A stretch of DNA of 26,248 nt from Chloroflexota bacterium (GCA_024232355.1 JAAEPW010001231.1:1-26248); one strand, 5' to 3'; shown: positions 8,062 to 16,359, counted from the stretch's first letter. The notes: generated by a model not told the origin, from the sequence alone. Program-made: numbers and translations.

Positions 8062-8859
8062 TTATTCCCGTCCCACCAATGCCAGGATCTCGGAGGATAT
8101 CTCTTCGATCGGTTTGTCGGTCACCTCGATGACCGGCCAACTGTGCTGGCTGCGAAAGATATTGAACGCGTACTCTATCTCTTGCTGTACATGCTCTGGA
8201 TCAGCATAGTTGCCCGCAGCCCCACCCAGGTGATCGTACCGCACCTTGCGAAATTCCACCAACCGCGAGGGGTTGATCGTGAGACCACAAACACGCCCAA
8301 GAGGCAAATTAAACAATTCCGCCGGAGGTTTCGTTTTCAACACGATGGGTACGTTGGCGACAAACCACCCCTTGAACGCCAAGTAAATACTGAGCGGAGT
8401 CTTAAAAGTACGCGAGACCCCGACCAACACGATCTCGGCTTTGGCAAGCTCGTGGGCGCGGCGACCATCATCGTGACGGTACGCAAATTCCATCGTTTCG
8501 ATGCGTCGAAAATACTCGTCGGTCAACTCGCTCAATGGTCCAGGCTTGCCAGACGGCGTGACGGCCAACTGTTGAGCGAGTCGTGCCAACAATGGCCCCA
8601 TCAGATCGATCGTCTCGACGTTGTGCAGCCGACCAGTGCGCAACATCACCTGCCGCAGCTTGTCTGAGGCCAACGTATGCACGATGAATCCACCAACCTC
8701 GGCAGTCTCTTGTACCACTTGACGCACCTGCTCTTCGGTCCTCACCCCTGGACGGCGTTCAATCTCAACTTTGGCGCCCGCAAACTGTAACAATGCTGCA
8801 CTCAAGACATGTTCGGCCGTTATACCAGTAGAATCAGACACCGCAAAAACACGATTCAT
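8062..8859 (-). CDS. PEP synthase / pyruvate phosphate dikinase regulatory protein (kinase-pyrophosphorylase)
   Basis: Product of 265 residues, the usual length for the DUF299/PpsR family. Members are bifunctional: they phosphorylate PEP synthase or PPDK using ADP and remove the phosphate with inorganic phosphate, switching the pyruvate-PEP step off and on. The N-terminus RVFAVSDSTGITAEHV, the RHDDG motif (128-132) and the P-loop-like VGVSRTFKTPLSIYLA (146-161) followed by VANVPIVLKTKPPAELF are family hallmarks. One deviation is Phe152, where remembered members carry Gly or Ser (SRSGKTP, SRTSKTP). The start is the ATG at 8859, which follows GGGAGG at proper spacing; longer starts would run through the promoter. 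No PEP synthase or PPDK gene lies in the window, so the target enzyme is unknown. Confidence 0.9.
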   Translation of the reverse strand: MNRVFAVSDSTGITAEHVLSAALLQFAGAKVEIERRPGVRTEEQVRQVVQETAEVGGFIVHTLASDKLRQVMLRTGRLHNVETIDLMGPLLARLAQQLAVTPSGKPGPLSELTDEYFRRIETMEFAYRHDDGRRAHELAKAEIVLVGVSRTFKTPLSIYLAFKGWFVANVPIVLKTKPPAELFNLPLGRVCGLTINPSRLVEFRKVRYDHLGGAAGNYADPEHVQQEIEYAFNIFRSQHSWPVIEVTDKPIEEISSEILALVGRE

Positions 8860-8924
8860 CTGTCCCTCCCAAAATTGAACGCATACTTCCATATACCCAC
8901 ATGTTTGATTTTTCACACACAAAT

Positions 8925-8953
8925 AGTATATCCCATCGCGGCAGGCTTGACAA
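8925..8953 (-). promoter_or_regulatory. Promoter of the PEP synthase regulator gene
   Basis: Minus-strand -35 TTGTCA (8953-8948, 5 of 6) and -10 TATACT (8930-8925, 5 of 6) are spaced by 17 bases. The start would be near 8918, with a leader of about 59 bases before the ATG at 8859. The -35 lies on top of the -35 of the divergent promoter. Confidence 0.65.
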
Positions 8954-8974
8954 GCACCACAGGCGACGTATACT
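8947..8974 (+). promoter_or_regulatory. Promoter of the TolB-like/THEP1-like operon, probably leaderless
   Basis: Consensus TTGACA (8947-8952), a 16-base spacer and TATACT (8969-8974, 5 of 6). The normal start distance of 6-8 bases after the -10 falls at about 8981-8982, which is the A of the ATG of the next gene. The bases before this ATG (TACTTTCTAAT) contain no ribosome binding site, in agreement with a leaderless message. Confidence 0.65.
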
Positions 8975-8981
8975 TTCTAAT

Positions 8982-10958
8982 ATGAGCGATGAATTTGATT
9001 TTGACGAACTAGCGCAAGACGACACACAAGCAGAAAACTCCCTAGTATCTGAAACAGAGATAGTGGGGGAACAAGAAAGCACACTCGGGCGATTCTGGAG
9101 CCGCATCAGCCTAGCTCTCGCTTGGTTGCGCAGACCAGACGACATTGGGCAGCCTCTCACACTACAACCACGAGGCATACGACTACTCATCTTACTGATC
9201 TTGGGCAACATAGTTGTCGTGGCGTTACTGACTGCCGGGTTGTACCAGGCATCTATGACGCCGCCCGTTCAACCATCGCCGCTACTCGTACCGGTCGTCG
9301 CTACGCCAACCCCTGGCCCGCCACCCACTCGCGATCAGTCGCCTACTCCAGGCCTCACACCCACCCCCTTTGGCAGCGGCGGCGCGATCGCCTTTACCCT
9401 GCGGCGTAACGGCAACGCCGACATCTATGCCCTCAATCAAACTGATCGGCAATTGATACGGTTAACCTACGATCCAGCCGAGGATCGCGACCCGACTTGG
9501 TCGCCCGACGGCAATTATGTCGCCTTTGCCTCGAATCGCGCCCACAATTGGGACATCTACCTGCTGGACTTGGTCAGTGGCGCATTAATCCGGCTCACCC
9601 ACGATCCCGCCTTTGACACCAACCCCAGTTGGTCGCCCGATGGCAACTGGATTGCCTTCGAGTCCTACCGGCGCGGAAACCTCGACATCTATGTGATGAG
9701 CACCAGCGGGCAGCAGTTGCGGCGCATTACCATCGATTCTGCACCCAACTATGAACCCGCTTGGTCTCCGGACAGCCGCACTATTGCCTACACCACTTTT
9801 CGTGACGGCACCAAAGATATTTACGTGCGATACATTGAGGGGAACAGCTCAAGTGTCAACATCACGCAAAGCCCCGATATGGACGAGGACCTTCCCGCTT
9901 GGTCTCCTGATGGCACCCAACTGGCATACGTCAGTGGACCGCGTGGCAACCCCTCGATCCAGGTCACGACTTTTGATTGGGAAACCATGACGGCCAATCA
10001 AATTCAGACCGAACTCTTTGGCGCAGGCACTTCTCCGGCCTGGGCTCCTGACGGGCAAAACTTGATCTATGCGTACCAACGCGGAGAGCACAGCCACATT
10101 GTCGCAGCCAATATGACCGGCTGGGCGTTGTTCCACCAGGTCTACAGCATCGACGATTCGCTGGACGACCTGGCGTGGACGAGCCTAGCACTCTCTCCCC
10201 GCATCGTGGCTCGCGCCCAAGAGGATACACCGGCTCAAGCCCCTCCCTTTTACATAGAATTGGTACAACCAACCCCGCGTGCCGGCCCACCCTACCACTT
10301 GGTTTTACTGCCCAACGTCAATGACCAGGACAATGACACGGGCAATCACAGAGCATTTCTCTCCGATCGGGTGAACGAGAGTTTCAATGCGCTGCGCCAG
10401 CGTGTGACCGAAGAAGTGGGATGGGATTATCTGTCCAATCTCGGCACGACACAGCTACCAATGACTTATACGCCCCATTCAGGTCACTCGCGTATGAGCT
10501 GGTACGTCTGTGGCAGAGCGATTGGACTGAATCGCAAAGTCTACACCAAAACACTGTCACAAGTAGAACTGGTGCGAGAAGACGAGGGCAACGTCACTTA
10601 CTGGCGTGTCTTTATCCGCGCCGCCGAACAGGACGGAAGCATGGGAGAGCCTCTGCGGGAAGGGGTGTGGGACCTGAACGCCCGCGAGCAAGATGGACGC
10701 GCTATGGTAGATGGAGGAGAACTCAAGGAACGTATCCCGCCCGGCTACTATGTAGACTTTACCACCCTAGCCAGCGACTATGGCTGGGAGCGGCTACCAG
10801 CCCTGTGGCGCTGGCGCTACTTTTGGCCAGACGTTCGCTGGTGGAGATTCCGAAGAACCGATGACCTGATCTGGTGGGAATGTATGCTGGAGGTTTTCAG
10901 ACCGAGGGAAATCGAGGCTGCCTTTGGGCCAATTCCAGGATACGATAAAGATGAGTAA
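8982..10958 (+). CDS. Membrane-anchored TolB-like (PD40) beta-propeller protein
   Basis: Product of 658 residues from the ATG at 8982. Residues 1-65 are an acidic, probably cytoplasmic segment. One membrane helix follows (about 66-89, LLILLILGNIVVVALLTAGL), then a Pro/Thr-rich linker (94-130). A six-bladed-type propeller comes next, with at least five PD40 motifs (PTWSPDGNYVAF, PSWSPDGNWIAF, PAWSPDSRTIAY, PAWSPDGTQLAY, PAWAPDGQNLIY). The C-terminal 270 residues have no family I can name; they are rich in Trp/Tyr toward the end (YYVDFTTLASDYGWERLPA, then a Trp-rich stretch). The propeller should lie outside the membrane and may bind protein or glycan. Upstream in-frame start codons overlap the promoter, so this ATG is preferred. 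The next gene begins 5 bases after the stop, so the two are likely cotranscribed. Confidence 0.85.
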   Translation: MSDEFDFDELAQDDTQAENSLVSETEIVGEQESTLGRFWSRISLALAWLRRPDDIGQPLTLQPRGIRLLILLILGNIVVVALLTAGLYQASMTPPVQPSPLLVPVVATPTPGPPPTRDQSPTPGLTPTPFGSGGAIAFTLRRNGNADIYALNQTDRQLIRLTYDPAEDRDPTWSPDGNYVAFASNRAHNWDIYLLDLVSGALIRLTHDPAFDTNPSWSPDGNWIAFESYRRGNLDIYVMSTSGQQLRRITIDSAPNYEPAWSPDSRTIAYTTFRDGTKDIYVRYIEGNSSSVNITQSPDMDEDLPAWSPDGTQLAYVSGPRGNPSIQVTTFDWETMTANQIQTELFGAGTSPAWAPDGQNLIYAYQRGEHSHIVAANMTGWALFHQVYSIDDSLDDLAWTSLALSPRIVARAQEDTPAQAPPFYIELVQPTPRAGPPYHLVLLPNVNDQDNDTGNHRAFLSDRVNESFNALRQRVTEEVGWDYLSNLGTTQLPMTYTPHSGHSRMSWYVCGRAIGLNRKVYTKTLSQVELVREDEGNVTYWRVFIRAAEQDGSMGEPLREGVWDLNAREQDGRAMVDGGELKERIPPGYYVDFTTLASDYGWERLPALWRWRYFWPDVRWWRFRRTDDLIWWECMLEVFRPREIEAAFGPIPGYDKDE

Positions 10959-10963
10959 GAGGA

Positions 10964-11515
10964 ATGACAGCACGCATTGTCATTCTGACCGGCGAGCGCG
11001 GTGCAGGTAAAATCACCGTCTGTCACAAGACCATTGCCCTGGCACAAGAGCAAGGGCACACTTGTGGCGGCATCCTCACTTTGAGCTATGCAAACGACGT
11101 TCGTGATGTGCTCAACGTGCATAATGGCCGTGCACGCCGATTAACCATTCAACCCAACGACCTTGATGTGGGTATCCACAACCCCATCGTGCAAGGTCGT
11201 TTTCGCTTTGACCTAGAAATCATAACTTGGGGAAACAATATCTTGGCCTCCACCACCGCCTGCCACATGTTCGTGGTGGATGAATTGGGACCATTGGAGA
11301 TAGAACGAGGACAAGGGTGGCAAAAAGCATTCGATGCGTTACAAAGAAATGACTTTGGATTGGCACTCGTCGTCGTCCGCCCCGAACTAGTGGAACGAGC
11401 AAAACTCAAACTACCCGCCAGGCCAACGACCATTTTGACCGTGGATACTCACAACCGCGACGATCTACCCAACGCGCTTTCAGGGATGTTGGAAAAAGAG
11501 TCGGGTCTCTGCTAG
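10964..11515 (+). CDS. THEP1-like P-loop NTPase
   Basis: Product of 183 residues, a normal length for the THEP1 (DUF265) nucleoside-triphosphatase family. The P-loop is GERGAGKIT (10-18), the Walker B region HMFVVDELGPLE (101-112) has the family's DE-[IL]-GP-[ML]-E form, and HKTIALAQEQG with GGILT follow the usual N-terminal pattern. The residue directly after the P-loop Lys is Ile instead of Ser/Thr, so the magnesium ligand is missing and activity is uncertain. Family members hydrolyse NTPs with broad specificity; their cell role is poorly known. AGAGGA lies directly before the ATG, and the gene follows the TolB-like gene by 5 bases. Its stop codon overlaps that of the convergent cyclase gene. 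Confidence 0.8.
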   Translation: MTARIVILTGERGAGKITVCHKTIALAQEQGHTCGGILTLSYANDVRDVLNVHNGRARRLTIQPNDLDVGIHNPIVQGRFRFDLEIITWGNNILASTTACHMFVVDELGPLEIERGQGWQKAFDALQRNDFGLALVVVRPELVERAKLKLPARPTTILTVDTHNRDDLPNALSGMLEKESGLC

Positions 11516-14500
11516 ACGAATTCACCACTTTCACGCAGACAAGATTGGGCAAAGAAAGCAATAAAATCCTCATACGGGGGCAGAGATTCTTCACCGGATT
11601 GGGATAATCCGCCCTCTATACTCTCAAGCAACTCTTGCAACAAGGTTCTGATTGGTTCCTCGGCGACAGGCAACAAATCCCGGCACAATCGCGTGGCGAC
11701 CTCCACCTGACCGCGTCCAGCATAGATCCAAACCCGCGCAGCCCTCAGCCAGATACGGAGAGAATCGGCAGGGGGCAACATCTGTTCAGGGCCTTCCAAT
11801 AACTCTACATCCACCGGATCAATCAGGGGAGCCAATATGGCCAATTTAGCTCTCAAACGGACATTTTCCGTATCCCTGTCTGGTATCTCTAGCAAGGCCG
11901 CCTGATAGGCAGTGATGGCCGCTTGCCCCTCCCCCCGCAAAGCCTGGATGTCCCCAACACCTTCGTGTGCCTGCTGTCGCTCGATGGCGACCTCCATATT
12001 ATTCCGATCGGATACAGCCAGTGTTTGGTTATAAAACGCCAGGGCAGCCTCGTCGGCCTGGCGGGCACGGGATTTGTCGCCGGCTAAGCGGGTAAAGTGG
12101 GCGGCTTTGTACGTGTTGTTGCTGCAACCGTAATGATGGGCGATCTGCTCCAAACGCTCATAGTGAATCGCTTTGTCGGCCTGGGTCAGATGGTCACCCG
12201 CTTGCTCGTGCCATTCTCGGCGCAAAGCGTGAGAGAGTGTATCGTAAATCGCGTCGTGGAGTGAGTGGCTGCTAAAGGTGTGGGCCTGATCCGGAGGCGG
12301 CGGAGCGACGAGGTTCCGACGAGCCGCGTGATCCAACGCCTCCTCCAATTCGGTGGAGGGAAGAATCTCACCACATAGGCGGGTGATGAGCCAAGTCGGA
12401 AAGGTGACGCCAATAACAGATCCGCGTCGCAACACCTCTCGAACTTTGCGCCCCAAGCGGTCCACTTGGGCCAACAAAAGTTCCTGCAAGGAGAGGGGAA
12501 TCGGAGGCGGAGGGCCGCTTCGTTGAGCCTCGCCATTTTCGGGATTCACCACGATGGCGTCAGCATCCAATAGAGCCTGGCAGTAGGCCAAGATAAAGAG
12601 CGGGCTTCCCCCAGCGCGAGCGAGCAGCCAATCGGCCAGCTCGGTCTCTAGTTGAGTGGCTCCCAGAACCAGGGCTGCCAGAGATCGGCTGCCACTGTCG
12701 GAAAGAGGGGGGAGCAAAAACTGGTCGCCCAGCCAGTCGGTTTCAGGGCGGGCAGTGACCAGCAGGAACAGAGGCCACTCGGGAACGGACGAGAGCAGTG
12801 CATTCAGCACTTGATACGAATCTGGGTCCATCCACTGAATGTCCTCAATAATCAGCAACGTGGGCTGCCGGCGTGCCTGACGTTCTAGCGCCAGGTGAAG
12901 GGCTTGAGGGATAGCGGCCCGTTCTTGCAGAGTTTTCCAGATGGAAAAACCGTCATCTTGTGTCGGTTTGCCCTCGGCCTCAAGCACTCGCTCTGCCAAT
13001 ATCGACCATCCCAGGCCACCGTTCTGTGTTTGCTCTGTTTGTTGTTCGGTTTGTTTTTGCAGTGCGGCAAAGAGACCACCGCTTGACCTATCTGGATGGG
13101 ATGAGAGTGTACGGGTTGTCAGGTCAACGATAGGCGGCAGGCCCAATAAATCGACAAAGGCAGAGAAAGACGGTGCCAGGTCGAGTTGGGCAAGCCAGGT
13201 TTGCGTTTGTTGGCGGATTTGAGCGGGTGTCCCTTTGTCCAACTCGAACCACTGAGTGACCAAGTCATCCCAAGGAAGATAAGGGGTGGTCTGGGTAAAG
13301 GGGCGGCAGCGACCGGTGAGAATCATCATCCCCTGTTGCTGCGCAGAACTGGTCAGCGCAGCGATGAGACGGCTCTTGCCGATACCAGCCTTTCCCATGA
13401 GAGCCAATACGCTTCCTCGTCCGGCAATGGCTTGTGCCAGCCGCTCTTCCAACACAGCCAGTTGCTCCTGGCGACCGGTCAATGGATGATCGGTGAGATG
13501 AAGGCCCTTACCTCTGCGTATCCCCTGCAAGGCAAAGCGCGGCACCGGTTCGGCGATGCCCTTGAGGGGAATCGGCGGCAGGGTCTCGGCTCGAAAGTCT
13601 CTCTGTATCGCTTGCCAGGCTGTGGGGTCCAGCACGATCTGACCGGGTTCGGCTTTGCTCATCAGTCGAGCAGCCAGGTTGACCGATGACCCAGCCACGA
13701 CGTATTCCCTCCGCTGACGGTGACCAATCTCACCCGTAAAGATACGGTCATACGTCAGGCCTGTGCGCTGGATCAACGGCGGGTCTAGGCTGAACTCTTG
13801 GTTGACCCGTTCCAACGCATAACCCAGTTCCAAAACGGCAGAGGCCGCCAGACCCGGAGCGCCTTCGTGATGGGTCGGCGCGCCAAAGGGATTGAGCAAG
13901 ATGAACCCCTTGGCGTAAGGGTCCATCTGGTTGAGAATTCCCCGCCGATCGGTCACAATACCCTGGGCCTGGACAAAGTACCGTTGGAGAACGGCTGTAG
14001 CCAGTTCGGGGCCACCCCGGCCGAGAGCCAAGTCCTCTATCCCCAAGACATTGACGAACTGAATCGCCACAGGCGGATGCTGCCGAAAATCCTCTTTTTG
14101 GGCAATCTGCGCAAAGATGACGGGAGGTATAAAAGGGGACAGCAATTCCACATCAGACAGCGCGTGCTGGAGAGATTTGATCAGGTCGGGGATGCGGCGG
14201 CTAAAGATCGTAGAAATGCGACGGCGACGCGATGGTGGAACCGGTTCGTAATCATCCAATTCTCCGCCTTGTATGCCAGCAACGACGCTGCCCCGAATGT
14301 CAAAATCTGCTGACGGAAGAAAGGGCAGAATGCCCGGGCCAACGGTTACCTGCCCCGGATCAGCCTCTTCCTCGGTACGCATCGCGCCCTGAACCGGCCC
14401 GCCAGAGATCAAGAGTTCCATCCGTTGCCGGGTGCCCACGGCGGCAGCAAAAGCCAGCCCTCGCTCAACGCCCGCGCTCATTGTGAGAGAAAAGTCACCA

Positions 14501-15060
14501 TAGGGGGTCTCAATGTGACCGAAATCGGCAATCGCTTCTACTAGCCGGAGGGCAGTGCGAGTGGCCCAACGGGCATCTTGGCCTTGAGGCTGTTCAGGCC
14601 GGGCCGGAAAACATGCCAGCACGGCGTCTCCGGCAAAGATGAGCAAGTCTCCCCCAGAATCCAAAAGCGGATCGATGAGCGCACCAAAGAGAGCGCTCAT
14701 CAGCCGATTCATCTCTTCCAGGCCCTCGGTGCCTTGCTTGGATAGTTCAGCAGTGAGGGCCGTAAAACCTGTGACGTCGGCAAAAATAAAAGAGCCTTCC
14801 AAAAGCTCTCCGTGGGGCTGACCGGGCGTCAGCGATAGATTAAGCAGATAACGGGGGAGAAAATTGGTCAGGGTATGGTGAAGGGAACCAAGCGCATAGA
14901 TAGCTCGCTGGAGATCGTCGGCAAAGGCTCTTTTCACTTCAGTCGAAAGGTCAGCCAGATCCGAATGGTTGCGCAGTCGTCCGAACAGGTCTATCGGCAA
15001 GAGAGGGGCGAGGCGACGCAAGAGGTCGATCCACGTGTTTGATCTAGTTTGAGGATTCAT
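11512..15060 (-). CDS. Tandem class III nucleotidyl cyclase / AAA-type ATPase / TPR signalling protein (soluble-adenylyl-cyclase-like)
   Basis: Product of 1182 residues from the ATG at 15060; a TTG at 15069 overlapping the upstream stop is an alternative start. Two cyclase homology domains (about 88-260 and 330-512) are followed by a P-loop ATPase (Walker A GKAGIGKS 556-563, Walker B LLIIED 735-740) and a TPR-like helical C-terminus from about 950. Domain 1 has both metal Asp residues (ADVTGFT, D95; FAGDAVL, D145) but not the Asn-Arg pair. Domain 2 lacks the Asp pair (Asn337 in FVNVLG) but has VNLAARL (N461, R465). This gives one complete composite site, as in the mammalian soluble cyclase. 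Residues equivalent to the adenine-selecting Lys and Thr are Ile141 and Val454, so base specificity or activity is doubtful. The gene is last in a minus-strand run, 5 bases after the hydrolase. Confidence 0.85.
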   Translation of the reverse strand: MNPQTRSNTWIDLLRRLAPLLPIDLFGRLRNHSDLADLSTEVKRAFADDLQRAIYALGSLHHTLTNFLPRYLLNLSLTPGQPHGELLEGSFIFADVTGFTALTAELSKQGTEGLEEMNRLMSALFGALIDPLLDSGGDLLIFAGDAVLACFPARPEQPQGQDARWATRTALRLVEAIADFGHIETPYGDFSLTMSAGVERGLAFAAAVGTRQRMELLISGGPVQGAMRTEEEADPGQVTVGPGILPFLPSADFDIRGSVVAGIQGGELDDYEPVPPSRRRRISTIFSRRIPDLIKSLQHALSDVELLSPFIPPVIFAQIAQKEDFRQHPPVAIQFVNVLGIEDLALGRGGPELATAVLQRYFVQAQGIVTDRRGILNQMDPYAKGFILLNPFGAPTHHEGAPGLAASAVLELGYALERVNQEFSLDPPLIQRTGLTYDRIFTGEIGHRQRREYVVAGSSVNLAARLMSKAEPGQIVLDPTAWQAIQRDFRAETLPPIPLKGIAEPVPRFALQGIRRGKGLHLTDHPLTGRQEQLAVLEERLAQAIAGRGSVLALMGKAGIGKSRLIAALTSSAQQQGMMILTGRCRPFTQTTPYLPWDDLVTQWFELDKGTPAQIRQQTQTWLAQLDLAPSFSAFVDLLGLPPIVDLTTRTLSSHPDRSSGGLFAALQKQTEQQTEQTQNGGLGWSILAERVLEAEGKPTQDDGFSIWKTLQERAAIPQALHLALERQARRQPTLLIIEDIQWMDPDSYQVLNALLSSVPEWPLFLLVTARPETDWLGDQFLLPPLSDSGSRSLAALVLGATQLETELADWLLARAGGSPLFILAYCQALLDADAIVVNPENGEAQRSGPPPPIPLSLQELLLAQVDRLGRKVREVLRRGSVIGVTFPTWLITRLCGEILPSTELEEALDHAARRNLVAPPPPDQAHTFSSHSLHDAIYDTLSHALRREWHEQAGDHLTQADKAIHYERLEQIAHHYGCSNNTYKAAHFTRLAGDKSRARQADEAALAFYNQTLAVSDRNNMEVAIERQQAHEGVGDIQALRGEGQAAITAYQAALLEIPDRDTENVRLRAKLAILAPLIDPVDVELLEGPEQMLPPADSLRIWLRAARVWIYAGRGQVEVATRLCRDLLPVAEEPIRTLLQELLESIEGGLSQSGEESLPPYEDFIAFFAQSCLRESGEFV

Positions 15061-15065
15061 TTCAG

Positions 15066-15953
15066 TCAATCACGGGATGCGGTCGACATGAATTCAATAA
15101 ATTTGAGCGGTGCACCGAGGAACGCTTTCACGTACCGTTCTGTGATCTTGGGGGTTTCGAACTGGGGCCAGTGACCGGCATTGGGGATCACGCGCAGATC
15201 GGCATTCGGCCACTCTCGGGCCACCACGCTGGCGTCTCGCAATGGCACCGTGTTGTCTTCCATGCCCCATAGTACCAACGTGGGCGTTCGAATCTGCCCA
15301 AGTTGGTCGCGCAGATCGTTGTTGCGCATCGCGTCGAAACACTCGGCCCGGACCCGTCCTTGGCCTGGACGACGCGCATCCCCACGTATGCGTTTGTACT
15401 CTTCCTCGGTGATCCCGGTGCGGTCTGCAAACAGCGCGGGGCGCAGCAACCGATCCGTCACGTTCAACATCTGTGGTTCGAGGACCTCGACCAATTTCCG
15501 CGTCGGGGGGAAACGCTCCATAAACACGAACGGTGCCATAAAGAGGTTGATGAACATTGACAGTTTCCCGCTGATGGTTGGACAGAGCAACACCATACGC
15601 TCGACCAATTCTGGATAGTGCAGGGTCAAGGTGATGCCGATCATGCCCCCCATTGAATGCCCGACCAATACGACTGGCCGGTTGCTGACTGCCTGAATGA
15701 GCGTTGCCAGCATATCCACATAGCCCTTGATCGTCGCTCGTTCTGACAGAGGCGGCGATTTACCAAATCCTGGGAGATCAACGGCGAGACAGCGAAAGCG
15801 CCGGTTAAACAGGGGCAACAGTGGCGAAATCGCGTACCAGGAACTTGACCAGCCGTGTATAAGCAACGCAACCTTGCTGTCCGGCGAACCTTGTTCGTGT
15901 GTGTTGATCTGTTGATCATTGATGGTATAGACGGTGGCCTTTTGGACGGTCAT
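15066..15953 (-). CDS. Alpha/beta-fold hydrolase
   Basis: Product of 295 residues with the alpha/beta hydrolase plan: oxyanion-hole segment LLIHGWSSSW, the DLPGFGKS loop, nucleophile elbow VGHSMGG (Ser nucleophile), the acidic residue in WGMEDNTVP and the catalytic His in NAGHWPQFE. A cap region lies between about 145 and 215. No signal peptide or membrane helix is seen, so it should be cytoplasmic. The substrate cannot be told; related proteins include esterases, lactonases and C-C bond hydrolases. GAGAGGG precedes the ATG. It sits 58 bases after the winged-helix gene and directly before the cyclase gene, which suggests a shared transcript. Confidence 0.85.
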   Translation of the reverse strand: MTVQKATVYTINDQQINTHEQGSPDSKVALLIHGWSSSWYAISPLLPLFNRRFRCLAVDLPGFGKSPPLSERATIKGYVDMLATLIQAVSNRPVVLVGHSMGGMIGITLTLHYPELVERMVLLCPTISGKLSMFINLFMAPFVFMERFPPTRKLVEVLEPQMLNVTDRLLRPALFADRTGITEEEYKRIRGDARRPGQGRVRAECFDAMRNNDLRDQLGQIRTPTLVLWGMEDNTVPLRDASVVAREWPNADLRVIPNAGHWPQFETPKITERYVKAFLGAPLKFIEFMSTASRD

Positions 15954-15966
15954 TGTACCCTCTCTT

Positions 15967-15989
15967 GCTGCGCGCTATGAAAACGCAGC
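15967..15989 (-). promoter_or_regulatory. GC-rich intercistronic hairpin before the hydrolase gene
   Basis: GCTGCG (15967-15972) and CGCAGC (15984-15989) form a 6-bp stem around an 11-base loop, ending about 13 bases upstream of the hydrolase ATG and next to its ribosome binding site. It could affect translation or message stability; there is no T-run for termination. Confidence 0.3.
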
Positions 15990-16011
15990 TACCCCCGCCC
16001 TAACCCCCTTG

Positions 16012-16359
16012 TTATTCTTCGCTTGTCGTTTTGGGTCCTTGCCCTAGGGCGGACCAAATACCCATTGGAATATCCCGCCCTCGCTTGCGGGCAAAACGGG
16101 TACGGTAGACCCATTCTTCTTCTCGCTTTTCCCGTTCGAGGTAGCCTTTTTCGACCAGGGTGTTGAGCATCTCACCGACATTTGCGTCAGATTCCTGCAG
16201 GCGTTCGGCAGCCAATGCGGCGGTTACTTCTCCCTGACGGGTGATGTGGTTCATCAGCTTGCGCAGCGGCGGGGAAAGGGTAAGAAAGTCGGCCGGAGTG
16301 ATGCCCTCTTGCTTTTCCTGCGCTTTGATCTCGCTTTGAATGCGATCGAATATGCCCAT
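16012..16359 (-). CDS. Small winged-helix DNA-binding-like protein
   Basis: Product of 115 residues from the ATG at 16359, preceded by AGGGAGGAAGCG; a longer in-frame start would run back through the previous gene. After a charged N-terminal helix (GIFDRIQSEIKAQEKQEG), residues about 28-92 have the pattern of a MarR/DtxR-type winged helix: LRKLMNHITRQGEVTAAL, a recognition-helix-like NVGEMLNTLVEKGYLE, and a wing ending in EWVYRTRF. The C-terminus is basic and then flexible. DNA binding is inferred only from this fold pattern; a protein-interaction winged helix is also possible. It lies 10 bases after the zinc-finger gene in the ParA-led operon. Confidence 0.65.
   Translation of the reverse strand: MGIFDRIQSEIKAQEKQEGITPADFLTLSPPLRKLMNHITRQGEVTAALAAERLQESDANVGEMLNTLVEKGYLEREKREEEWVYRTRFARKRGRDIPMGIWSALGQGPKTTSEE

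Noticed and set aside
7858..8667. Plus-strand open frame of 269 codons.
   Set aside because: It runs antisense through the PEP synthase regulator gene, which has clear family motifs, and has no recognisable product.
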